The notes under the pieces are model-generated. The model worked only from the letters and a program-made list of their open reading frames with translations, searched no databases and was not told the origin of the DNA. A stretch of DNA of 5,197 nucleotides from an uncultured Collinsella sp. (GTDB lineage Bacteria; Actinomycetota; Coriobacteriia; Coriobacteriales; Coriobacteriaceae). Position 1 is the stretch's first letter. The number at the start of each line of letters is the position of its first letter. The stretch lies in NCBI GenBank assembly GCA_934654625.1, contig CAKUGM010000076.1, positions 1-5,197 of the forward strand, in the 5' to 3' direction. Of this stretch, positions 1-5,133 are shown in pieces. The translations under genes and the position numbers were made by a program.

Positions 1-77
1 TGGTCGGGACGACAGGATTCGAACCTGCGACATCCTGCTCCCAAAGCAGGCGCGCTACCAAACTGCGCCACGTCCCG
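1..77 (-). tRNA. tRNA-Pro (anticodon UGG)
   Basis: On the minus strand this folds into a complete cloverleaf. The acceptor stem is CGGGACG (77-71) paired with CGTCCCG (11-5), followed by discriminator A at 4 and an encoded CCA at 3-1. The anticodon stem CCTGC/GCAGG encloses the loop TTTGGGA, which places anticodon UGG at 43-41 and predicts proline. The T arm GCAGG-TTCGAAT-CCTGT is standard. The D arm GCGC-AGTTTGGTA-GCGC is also intact. The mature 3' end coincides with the first base of the window, so its terminator and anything downstream are not visible. I see no attachment-site duplication or integrase nearby. Confidence 0.97.
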
Positions 78-206
78 AAGAACCTAGGCAGCTCGAGTCG
101 AAAGACCCCGCTTGTCCCAAGGCTTTTGAATTCTAATATATCGTGCATTATCTGGCAACGGGCAAAAGGATTTACCCCACGCAAACATCAAGAAAGCTCA
201 GACGCC

Positions 207-212
207 TATAAT
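207..212 (+). promoter_or_regulatory. Candidate -10 element of the CLC antiporter gene
   Basis: A perfect TATAAT lies 44 bases before the start codon. The hexamer about 16-17 bp upstream (around 184-190, AACATC/ACATCA) does not resemble TTGACA, so only the -10 is supported. The rest of the 179-bp gap between the tRNA and this gene (78-256) shows no recognisable riboswitch. In particular, I could not find the GGxGAUGG core of the fluoride (crcB) riboswitch. Confidence 0.45.
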
Positions 213-256
213 GCAAACGTTCACCCCATCACAGTAAACGCGCAGGAACGAGCATC

Positions 257-1687
257 ATGGCATCCAACGACACTTCAACCCCCGCCGACGAACGCACCCA
301 CTCCGCAGCCGCATCCCTCAAGCACGAACTTCACGTTGGCAAGGACATCGTATCGCGCATCGCCTCTAAAGACGGCTTGCGCGACCTCCGCAACATGAAG
401 GCGAGCCTTCGCCTCTTGCTTCTCGTGTTGCTTGTCTCGGCCCTTATGGGCGTCGCCGCATGGGCCTTCCTTACCTCACTCGACTTCGTTACCGAACAAC
501 GCGAGGCGCACCTCTGGCTCTTTGCCCTGCTACCCGTCGTGAGCGTTGCCACCGCATGGGTCTACCGCACATATGGCCTGCGCGCCGCGCGCGGCAATAA
601 CCTCGTTATCGACAGCTCCCTTACCGGCACGCCCATCCATGCACGCATGGCGGGTCTCACCTTCATCTGCTCCGTCGCCACGCATCTGGCAGGCGGCTCT
701 GCGGGGCGCGAGGGAACCGCCGTGCAGATCGGCGGCACCATCGCAAGCAACGTGGCCCAACTCTTCAAGCTCTCCGGGCGCGATCGCAAGGATCTCATGC
801 TTGCAGGTATCTCCGCTGCCTTTGGCGGCGTCTTTGGAACACCGCTCGCCGGTGCCTTCTTTGGAATGGAAATGTGCACGATGGGCAAGCTCACCTACAG
901 CGCCGGCATGTACTGCCTTGTTTCCTCCTTTGCCGGCGATGGCATGGCGCGACTTTTGGGCACGCAGCACTCTTTCCAGTCCATCGCCCATGTCCCCGCC
1001 ATGACGCCCTCCACCGTCGCCCTCGTTTTGGTTTGCGCGGTTGTGTTCGGCCTGGCAGCGCGTCTGTTCTCGTTCTCCATCCGCGTGGTTAAGAGATTCT
1101 GGGCACACCGCGTGCGCAGCTATCTGCTGGCGGCATTGCTTTCCTCGCTCATTCTCATGGCCACGTACATGATCTTTAACCTCCAGCGCTACGGCGGACT
1201 TTCGGAATGGATGGTCGCTTCGGGCTTCAAGGGACAAACAGCCTGGTACGACCCCGCCCTCAAGCTGCTCTGCACCGCACTCACCTTGGGCGCCGGCTAC
1301 CAAGGCGGCGAGGTCACTCCCCTCTTTGGCATCGGCGCATCGCTTGGTGGATGGATGGCAACCATTGCGGGAACCGACCCGAGCTTCATGGCGGCGCTTG
1401 GCCTCCTGGGCGTCTTTGGAGCTGCTCTTAACGTTCCCATCACCACCATCATGCTGGGCATCGACATGTTTAGCGGCAAGGCAGCCGCCTACTTTGTAAT
1501 CGTCGCTTTTGTGAGTTACCTCGTCGCGGGCCATCGAGGCGTGTATCCGGCGCAGCGCATCGTTACGCCTAAACGACGTTCTCTTGAGTTTGACGAGGGA
1601 GATACCGTAGAGCATGCGATTGAGCGCCATCACGAGGCGGTCATCGAGGGCGAACCCGCAGGCACCGCCGGCCACGATAACGAGTAA
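257..1687 (+). CDS. CLC-family anion/H+ antiporter, probable fluoride-exporting CLC-F type
   Basis: 476-residue integral membrane protein of the CLC (EriC) family, close to the size of the bacterial CLC core, with no C-terminal CBS domains. Residues 1-48 are polar and probably cytoplasmic; hydrophobic helices run from about 51 to 425. The three anion-pathway signatures are variants: GNN (113-115) stands where GSGIP is usual; GREGT (150-154) replaces GREGP and carries the gating glutamate E152; GGEVTP (350-355) replaces the GxFxP motif. GREGT together with GGEVTP fits the fluoride-type branch, which exports F- in exchange for H+ to relieve fluoride toxicity. In PLAGAFFGMEM (196-206), Met206 aligns by eye with the internal proton glutamate (E203) of E. 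coli ClC-ec1, so that residue seems absent. AGGAACGAG ahead of the ATG is an adequate ribosome binding site. The hydrophilic C terminus after residue 437 is acidic. Family assignment is firm; fluoride specificity is inferred from the motifs. Confidence 0.9.
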   Translation: MASNDTSTPADERTHSAAASLKHELHVGKDIVSRIASKDGLRDLRNMKASLRLLLLVLLVSALMGVAAWAFLTSLDFVTEQREAHLWLFALLPVVSVATAWVYRTYGLRAARGNNLVIDSSLTGTPIHARMAGLTFICSVATHLAGGSAGREGTAVQIGGTIASNVAQLFKLSGRDRKDLMLAGISAAFGGVFGTPLAGAFFGMEMCTMGKLTYSAGMYCLVSSFAGDGMARLLGTQHSFQSIAHVPAMTPSTVALVLVCAVVFGLAARLFSFSIRVVKRFWAHRVRSYLLAALLSSLILMATYMIFNLQRYGGLSEWMVASGFKGQTAWYDPALKLLCTALTLGAGYQGGEVTPLFGIGASLGGWMATIAGTDPSFMAALGLLGVFGAALNVPITTIMLGIDMFSGKAAAYFVIVAFVSYLVAGHRGVYPAQRIVTPKRRSLEFDEGDTVEHAIERHHEAVIEGEPAGTAGHDNE

Positions 1688-1717
1688 CGCCCACGCTCGC
1701 GCTCACCGGGTTCTCAT

Positions 1718-1765
1718 AGCATTAATGCTCCGTCTGCCCCATACTTGTGCAGACGGAACTTGCAC
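1718..1765. repeat. Cluster of inverted repeats in the leader of the lipid-kinase gene
   Basis: Three elements sit in the 94-bp gap between the antiporter and kinase genes. AGCATTAATGCT (1718-1729) is a perfect 12-bp palindrome. TCCGTCTGC (1729-1737) pairs perfectly with GCAGACGGA (1749-1757) across an 11-nt loop. GTGCA (1747-1751) pairs with TGCAC (1761-1765) across 9 nt; it shares bases with the second stem, so the two hairpins exclude each other. No T-run follows, so this is not a typical intrinsic terminator for the antiporter gene. An operator or a 5'-leader structure are both possible. Confidence 0.5.
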
Positions 1766-1767
1766 GG

Positions 1768-1773
1768 AAAGGA
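1768..1773 (+). promoter_or_regulatory. Ribosome binding site deciding the lipid-kinase start
   Basis: AAAGGA lies 8 bases before the ATG at 1782. The reading frame is open back to an ATG at 1614, but that start lies inside the antiporter gene. The 56 extra residues are low-complexity and unlike the family, whose conserved NPTAQSG motif begins shortly after the 1782 start. Confidence 0.75.
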
Positions 1774-1781
1774 TCGCAGGC

Positions 1782-2777
1782 ATGCAGCTTCGAGATAGCG
1801 GCTCGTTGGGAAAGACGCTTATCATCGCCAACCCCACCGCCCAGTCGGGAGCCGCACGCAGCGTAGCCGAGCGCATGCAGCGCTTCTGCGCCCTTTACTC
1901 CCACGAGACCGACGCCTTCTCGCTTGTCCTCACGGAGCATGCGGGCCACGCCACCCAGCTCGCCCGCGAGGCCGAAGAATTCGACACCGTGCTCGCCCTG
2001 GGCGGCGATGGTGTGGTCCACGAGGTCGCTTGCGGGCTCATGCAGATCTGCGAAGCCCATCGCCCTCGCCTGGGCGTGGTGCCCGTGGGGTCCGGCAACG
2101 ATTACGCACGCACCTTGGGGATTCCCGCAGACCAAGTATCCTCCATCGAGCAGATCTTCGACTACGAACCCGTCCGTATGGATGTGGGCAAGATCGAGTA
2201 TGTTCCGTCCGAGACGAAGGCCGGCGACGCCGATGCAACACGCACGGAGCACTTCGTTCAGACGTTCTCCTTTGGCCTCGACGCGGCCATCGCCATCGAC
2301 ACTGTGGAGCGACGCCAGCGCACGGGTCTTACCGGTGGCGCGCTCTATACCGCAAGCGGACTTGACATCTTTGGCAGGCATTTTCGATCGTACCCAACAA
2401 ATGTGCAGGTAGACGATGGCGACTTGGGCTGCTTGCGCGCCCTTATCTTCGCGGTGCAGATCGGCCCCACATATGGCTCGGGTTTTAAGGTCTGCCCTAG
2501 CGCGGATCCCACGGACGGCCTTTTCGACATCTGCTATGCCGCCGGATCCATCCCCCGCGGCGTGGCGCTACCTTTGTTCTTGCGCGCCAAGAACGGCGGT
2601 CATGTGAAGTCGAGGCTCGTCCACCTTCTGCGCGGCGAGCGCCTGGTTCTTGATTTTGAAGGCGACGACTACCCCATCCAGGCTGACGGCGAGCAGATTC
2701 ACGCTCGAAAGGCAACCATCACCGTCCTGCCCGGAGCCCTCACCGTGCTAAGGCCCCGACAGAATGTGACAGAATAA
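1782..2777 (+). CDS. Diacylglycerol/sphingosine-kinase-family lipid kinase (DagK/YegS type)
   Basis: 331 residues, normal for bacterial soluble lipid kinases, which phosphorylate diacylglycerol or a related lipid with ATP at the membrane surface. The N-terminal catalytic domain opens with IANPTAQSG (15-23), the beta1 nucleotide-binding segment. It carries the hallmark GGDG (74-77) followed by VVHEV, and the PVGSGNDYAR segment (101-110). The C-terminal beta-sandwich domain contains FSFGLDA (162-168), GSGFKVCPSADPTDGLFDI (232-250), where DPTDG is the conserved acidic loop, and QADGE (300-304) near the end, which fits the conserved terminal Gly-Glu motif. A slightly long acidic insert (about 142-157) precedes the second domain. 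The start at 1782 is set by AAAGGA 8 nt upstream. The gene lies 94 bp after the antiporter gene, so co-transcription is possible but unproven. The last five residues (327-331) and the stop codon come from a 40-bp repeat that recurs 109 bp downstream. The substrate cannot be told from sequence. Confidence 0.9.
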   Translation: MQLRDSGSLGKTLIIANPTAQSGAARSVAERMQRFCALYSHETDAFSLVLTEHAGHATQLAREAEEFDTVLALGGDGVVHEVACGLMQICEAHRPRLGVVPVGSGNDYARTLGIPADQVSSIEQIFDYEPVRMDVGKIEYVPSETKAGDADATRTEHFVQTFSFGLDAAIAIDTVERRQRTGLTGGALYTASGLDIFGRHFRSYPTNVQVDDGDLGCLRALIFAVQIGPTYGSGFKVCPSADPTDGLFDICYAAGSIPRGVALPLFLRAKNGGHVKSRLVHLLRGERLVLDFEGDDYPIQADGEQIHARKATITVLPGALTVLRPRQNVTE

Positions 2778-2799
2778 ACCTGTCTTGTTGCTGTCACAT
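2760..2799. repeat. 40-bp direct repeat, copy 1 (contains the kinase stop codon)
   Basis: This matches 2869-2908 at 36 of 40 positions, with differences at 2766, 2772, 2791 and 2798. It contains a perfect 9-bp inverted repeat, ATGTGACAG (2764-2772) and CTGTCACAT (2791-2799), enclosing 18 nt. Within that loop CTGTC (2780-2784) can alternatively pair with GACAG (2768-2772). The octamer GACAGAAT also occurs in tandem at 2758 and 2768. No strong T-run follows. It may be a dispersed intergenic repeat unit or a weak terminator. Confidence 0.85.
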
Positions 2800-2868
2800 A
2801 AACGGGTCTGGATGCTGAGAGCGACGGCGGCAGACGTGGATTAAACCCCTGTTGAGCAGCGGCTTAAG

Positions 2869-2908
2869 CAGAATATGACAAAATAAACCTGTCTTGTTGG
2901 TGTCACGT
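2869..2908. repeat. 40-bp direct repeat, copy 2
   Basis: Second copy of the unit at 2760-2799, lying between the convergent kinase and release-factor genes. The core AATAAACCTGTCTTGTTG is identical in both copies. The outer inverted repeat is degraded here: only TGACA (2876-2880) and TGTCA (2901-2905) still pair. The 69 bp between the copies shows only a short palindrome, GCTTAAGC (2862-2869), and no reading frame of interest. Copy 2 ends 11 bp from the stop codon of the release-factor gene and could contribute to termination of that minus-strand transcript. Confidence 0.85.
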
Positions 2909-2919
2909 GCCGGTGGGCG

Positions 2920-3300
2920 CTAGTCCTCGCCGGTGATGCGACGGCGACTTGACTTGAGCTCGGAGCGCATGCGCTTGTCTTTAAGGCGACGGCGACGCTG
3001 CGAAGCCGGGACTTTGGTTGCGTGGCGCACCTTGGGCGGCACGGCCCGACGGCGAAATTCCTCTTGCAATTTACGAACGCACGATGCGCGATTTTGAAAC
3101 TGGCTGCGGCTCTCACGCGCGGTGGCTACGATCCCCGTAGGAACATGGCGCATGCGCACGGCAGAATCGGTGGTGTTCACGCCCTGCCCGCCCGGACCGG
3201 TGGCGCGAAAGACGTCAACCGCGCAGTCGCGGGCAACCTCAGCCGCCGTCTGGCGTGCAAACGCGGCATACTCTCGATATGTCAGGTGCTTTTCTTCCAT
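2920..3300 (-). CDS. Stand-alone GGQ-domain peptidyl-tRNA hydrolase, ArfB-like ribosome rescue / release-factor-like protein
   Basis: 126 residues consisting essentially of the catalytic domain of class I release factors (RF-1 domain). [16 protein letters not shown] (35-50) carries the GGQ (37-39) that enters the ribosomal peptidyl-transferase centre and hydrolyses peptidyl-tRNA; the following HVPTGIVA and SRSQFQNRA match RF1/RF2. There is no N-terminal codon-recognition domain, so it should not read stop codons. Instead the C terminus (from about 84) is a long Arg/Lys-rich tail of the ArfB (YaeJ) kind, which in E. coli enters the empty mRNA channel of stalled ribosomes. That supports a rescue role. 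The start ATG (3300-3298) lies 18 nt after the MFS stop codon, in the same frame, and no good Shine-Dalgarno is visible, so translational coupling to the upstream gene is likely. Alternatives are a PrfH-like or mitochondrial-C12orf65-like relative; the length and tail favour ArfB-like. Confidence 0.88.
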   Translation of the reverse strand: MEEKHLTYREYAAFARQTAAEVARDCAVDVFRATGPGGQGVNTTDSAVRMRHVPTGIVATARESRSQFQNRASCVRKLQEEFRRRAVPPKVRHATKVPASQRRRRLKDKRMRSELKSSRRRITGED

Positions 3301-3318
3301 GGGCCCAAGACTAGCACG

Positions 3319-4833
3319 TTAGCGGCGAGCACGGGCCGCACGCACCAGGCACAGTACGAAGCCCACAGCAACAAGGGCGGCCACGCTCATAAGGGCCCAG
3401 CGGTAGCCGTAGAAGAAAATGTCCGGACGTCCCGCCACATAGCCCGCCACGGGCCTGCCCGCAGCCTCGCCCATCTTGCCGTAGAGAATCGCCATGCCGC
3501 CCGAGATGCCGAGCGCCATGCCCATATTCTGCGAAAGCGCCGAGAGGCTTCCCACGAAACCGAGCGCGTCCAGCGGAGCGGCGCTCATGAACAGCGAGTT
3601 GTTGGGCGACTGAAACGTCGAGGTTCCCAAAGACATCAGCGCCACGGCGGCAACAATCACCGGCAACGAACTGTGCTCGTTAAGAAGCCCCACGGCGGCC
3701 AGGCCGACGGAGTAGATGAACAGGCCCACGCACGTGGGAATATGCGACCCCACGCGGTCGGAAAGAGAACCAGAAAGCGGTCCCACTACGATATTTACCA
3801 GCGGAATCACGGCAAAGAGAAAACCGGAAAGACTCGGCGAGAACCCGTGCGCATCCTGGAAATAAAAGGGCAGGATAATCTCACTCGCGCCGATAGCGAT
3901 GAAGCTGATAAGCGTCGCGAGCACATTGATGTTGAAAGTCAGGCTCTTGAAGACGCCCAGGCGAGCGAGCGGCTGTTCTGCGCGCAGCTCGATACGCACG
4001 AACAGCACCATAAGCAGCAGGCCGGCAAACAGCATGCCTACAATCTTGAGCGAGGCACCCTCGCCCATAAAGGTAATCGAGCACAGCAGCATGACCAACG
4101 TAGGCACAAGCGCGCAGGCACCAGCCAGATCGAACGTGATGCCGCGGCGGTCAGGGCGCACATGCGGCAGGGTCTTGAGACCTGCGACAAAGGACACGAC
4201 GCCCACGGGCACGTTGATAAGGAAGATGCACTCCCATGGCAGAGTCGACACGATCACACCGCCCAGCACCGGGCCGCACATCATGCCCAGGGCAACAAAG
4301 CTCGCAAGCAGGCCCAACGCCCGACCGCGCTCCTTAGCGGGAAACGACTCGGTGATAATGCCCATATTGTTTGCCATGGCCGCCGCGGCCCCGATGCCCT
4401 GCACGCAGCGCGAGACCAACAGCATCGCAAACGTATGCGAAAGGCCGCATAAAAGCGAGCCGACGGTGAAGAGCGCCACGCCTGCCTGGAAGAGCCAGAC
4501 CTTGCCGAACATGTCGCCCAAGCGTCCGAAAATGAGCATCGACGCACAGATAGCCACCAGGTAGACCGTAGAGACCCACTGGATATCGCCCAGACTCACG
4601 ACAAGGGCTTTTTGCATCACGGGCAGCGCCACGTTGACGATGCTCGAATCGAGCGTGGACATAAATGTCATGACCAGCACGGTAAAGAGAATCGCCCATT
4701 TGTTCTTGCCGTGTGTATCGCCCTCAAGGGCGATACGCCGACGCTCCTCCGAAGAAGGCCCGCACGCGCACGCCTTTCCAGTCCCAGCGTAACCATCCTG
4801 CGCGGGCGCTCCATCCAAACGCTCGTTATCCAT
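3319..4833 (-). CDS. MFS drug:H+ antiporter, DHA2 family (14 TM)
   Basis: 504 residues, the usual length for 14-helix DHA2 (EmrB/QacA-type) exporters, which expel drugs or other amphipathic compounds using the proton gradient. After a hydrophilic 45-residue N-terminal extension with Cys22/Cys24, helix 1 carries motif D1, LDSSIVNVALP (61-71). Motif A, GRLGDMFGKVW, lies at 103-113 and motif B, LLVSRCVQGIG, around 138-148. Motif C of antiporters, GPVLGGVI, lies at 187-194, followed by WECIFLINVPVG (200-211), highly typical of the family. The C-terminal half has a motif-A-like SGSLSDRVG (354-362). AGGGG (minus strand, 4847-4843) sits 9 nt before the ATG and supports this start. It is first in a probable operon with the ArfB-like gene. 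Its leader contains a terminator-like hairpin, and codons 33-39 contain a perfect inverted repeat, so expression may be controlled at RNA level. Substrate unknown. Confidence 0.93.
   Translation of the reverse strand: MDNERLDGAPAQDGYAGTGKACACGPSSEERRRIALEGDTHGKNKWAILFTVLVMTFMSTLDSSIVNVALPVMQKALVVSLGDIQWVSTVYLVAICASMLIFGRLGDMFGKVWLFQAGVALFTVGSLLCGLSHTFAMLLVSRCVQGIGAAAAMANNMGIITESFPAKERGRALGLLASFVALGMMCGPVLGGVIVSTLPWECIFLINVPVGVVSFVAGLKTLPHVRPDRRGITFDLAGACALVPTLVMLLCSITFMGEGASLKIVGMLFAGLLLMVLFVRIELRAEQPLARLGVFKSLTFNINVLATLISFIAIGASEIILPFYFQDAHGFSPSLSGFLFAVIPLVNIVVGPLSGSLSDRVGSHIPTCVGLFIYSVGLAAVGLLNEHSSLPVIVAAVALMSLGTSTFQSPNNSLFMSAAPLDALGFVGSLSALSQNMGMALGISGGMAILYGKMGEAAGRPVAGYVAGRPDIFFYGYRWALMSVAALVAVGFVLCLVRAARARR
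4715..4736. repeat. 22-bp inverted repeat inside the MFS gene near its start
   Basis: GTATCGCCCT (4715-4724) and AGGGCGATAC (4727-4736) are perfectly complementary 10-base arms around two bases. In RNA this gives a 9-bp GC-rich stem closed by a tetraloop. It covers roughly codons 33-39 of the MFS transporter, about 100 nt inside the message, in the poorly conserved N-terminal extension. No U-run follows on either strand. Confidence 0.7.
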
Positions 4834-4884
4834 CGTTTCAATCCCCTATCAATCAGCAGCCGCACGCAATGGCAGCGAGCACGC

Positions 4885-4934
4885 AAAAAGGCGGGCCCCT
4901 TACTCATAGCAGCATGAGCTGGGAACCCGCCTTT
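4885..4934 (-). terminator. Intrinsic-terminator-like hairpin in the MFS leader (possible attenuator)
   Basis: Read on the minus strand, AAAGGCGGG (4934-4926) pairs perfectly with CCCGCCTTT (4895-4887). The stem is continued inward by CCC/GGG and then by CTCAT/ATGAG (4918-4914 with 4907-4903), closed by a six-base loop. The right arm runs directly into TTTTT (4889-4885). This is a classic rho-independent terminator shape. It ends about 50 nt before the MFS start codon, and no minus-strand gene lies upstream within 200 bp, so it probably acts within the MFS 5' leader rather than at the end of a gene. On the plus strand the T-run (4948-4953) is 14 nt away from the stem, which makes that orientation much weaker. 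Confidence 0.7.
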
Positions 4935-4948
4935 GGTTCATTGGTTCT

Positions 4949-4977
4949 TTTTTACCATGAATCGAGCGATTTCACAA
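4949..4977 (-). promoter_or_regulatory. Candidate promoter of the MFS/release-factor operon (proximal)
   Basis: On the minus strand TTGTGA (4977-4972) and TAAAAA (4954-4949) are separated by exactly 17 bp; each matches the sigma70 consensus at 4 of 6 positions. Transcription would start near 4942, just ahead of the terminator-like hairpin. The spacer begins with the small palindrome AATCGCTCGATT (4971-4960). Confidence 0.35.
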
Positions 4978-5004
4978 AATACGGCGAACCATACGTCCCG
5001 TCAC
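4976..5004 (-). promoter_or_regulatory. Alternative promoter of the MFS/release-factor operon (distal)
   Basis: On the minus strand GTGACG (5004-4999) and TATTTT (4981-4976) are 17 bp apart, again with 4 of 6 matches each. A start near 4969 would place both mini reading frames and the hairpin inside the leader. I cannot choose between this and the proximal candidate by eye. Confidence 0.3.
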
Positions 5005-5033
5005 CCCGACATTTCCTGATTGAAAACTGACGC

Positions 5034-5046
5034 AAACATGATGTTT
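5034..5046. repeat. 13-bp odd palindrome upstream of pfkA
   Basis: AAACAT and ATGTTT flank a central G at 5040, about 90 bp before the pfkA start. Such short symmetric sites can be operators, but no clear promoter flanks it. The overlapping GTTTAC (5043-5048) recurs in inverted orientation as GTAAAC at 5086-5091. Confidence 0.35.
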
Positions 5047-5133
5047 ACAGCCTTGTCAGCCGCACATCAGGGAACGTGAGTTGCGGTAAACTTTTCTTCG
5101 TCTATTAGCATCTAACATACTGCGAGGAATACC

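Noticed and set aside
1..77. tRNA as an integration site
   Set aside because: No integrase, repeat of the tRNA 3' end, or foreign-looking genes are visible beside it in this window.
78..256. Possible fluoride riboswitch ahead of the CLC gene
   Set aside because: I looked for the conserved GGxGAUGG core and its pseudoknot partners and did not find them; a covariance-model search would settle it.
126..398. 90-codon plus-strand frame overlapping the CLC start
   Set aside because: It has no ribosome binding site, low-complexity Pro/Thr composition, and mostly overlaps the CLC gene in another frame.
530..1675. 381-codon open frame on the minus strand
   Set aside because: It lies opposite the CLC gene, its composition is unlike a real protein, it has no ribosome binding site and no recognisable motif.
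1614..1781. Upstream extension of the lipid-kinase frame to an ATG at 1614
   Set aside because: It would overlap the antiporter gene by 74 bp and add 56 non-family residues. The ATG at 1782 has a good ribosome binding site.
3022..4452. 476-codon open frame on the plus strand
   Set aside because: It is antisense to the well-supported MFS and release-factor genes. Its protein is His/Arg/Gln-rich without any domain, as expected of a shadow frame in GC-rich coding DNA.
4926..4953. Plus-strand terminator using the same hairpin and the T-run at 4948-4953
   Set aside because: The T-run is 14 nt from the stem and no plus-strand gene lies upstream for it to terminate. The minus-strand reading, with adjacent T residues, fits much better.
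4713..5030. 105-codon plus-strand frame across the MFS start and divergent gap
   Set aside because: It is antisense to the MFS N terminus and passes through the hairpin, with no ribosome binding site or protein-like composition.
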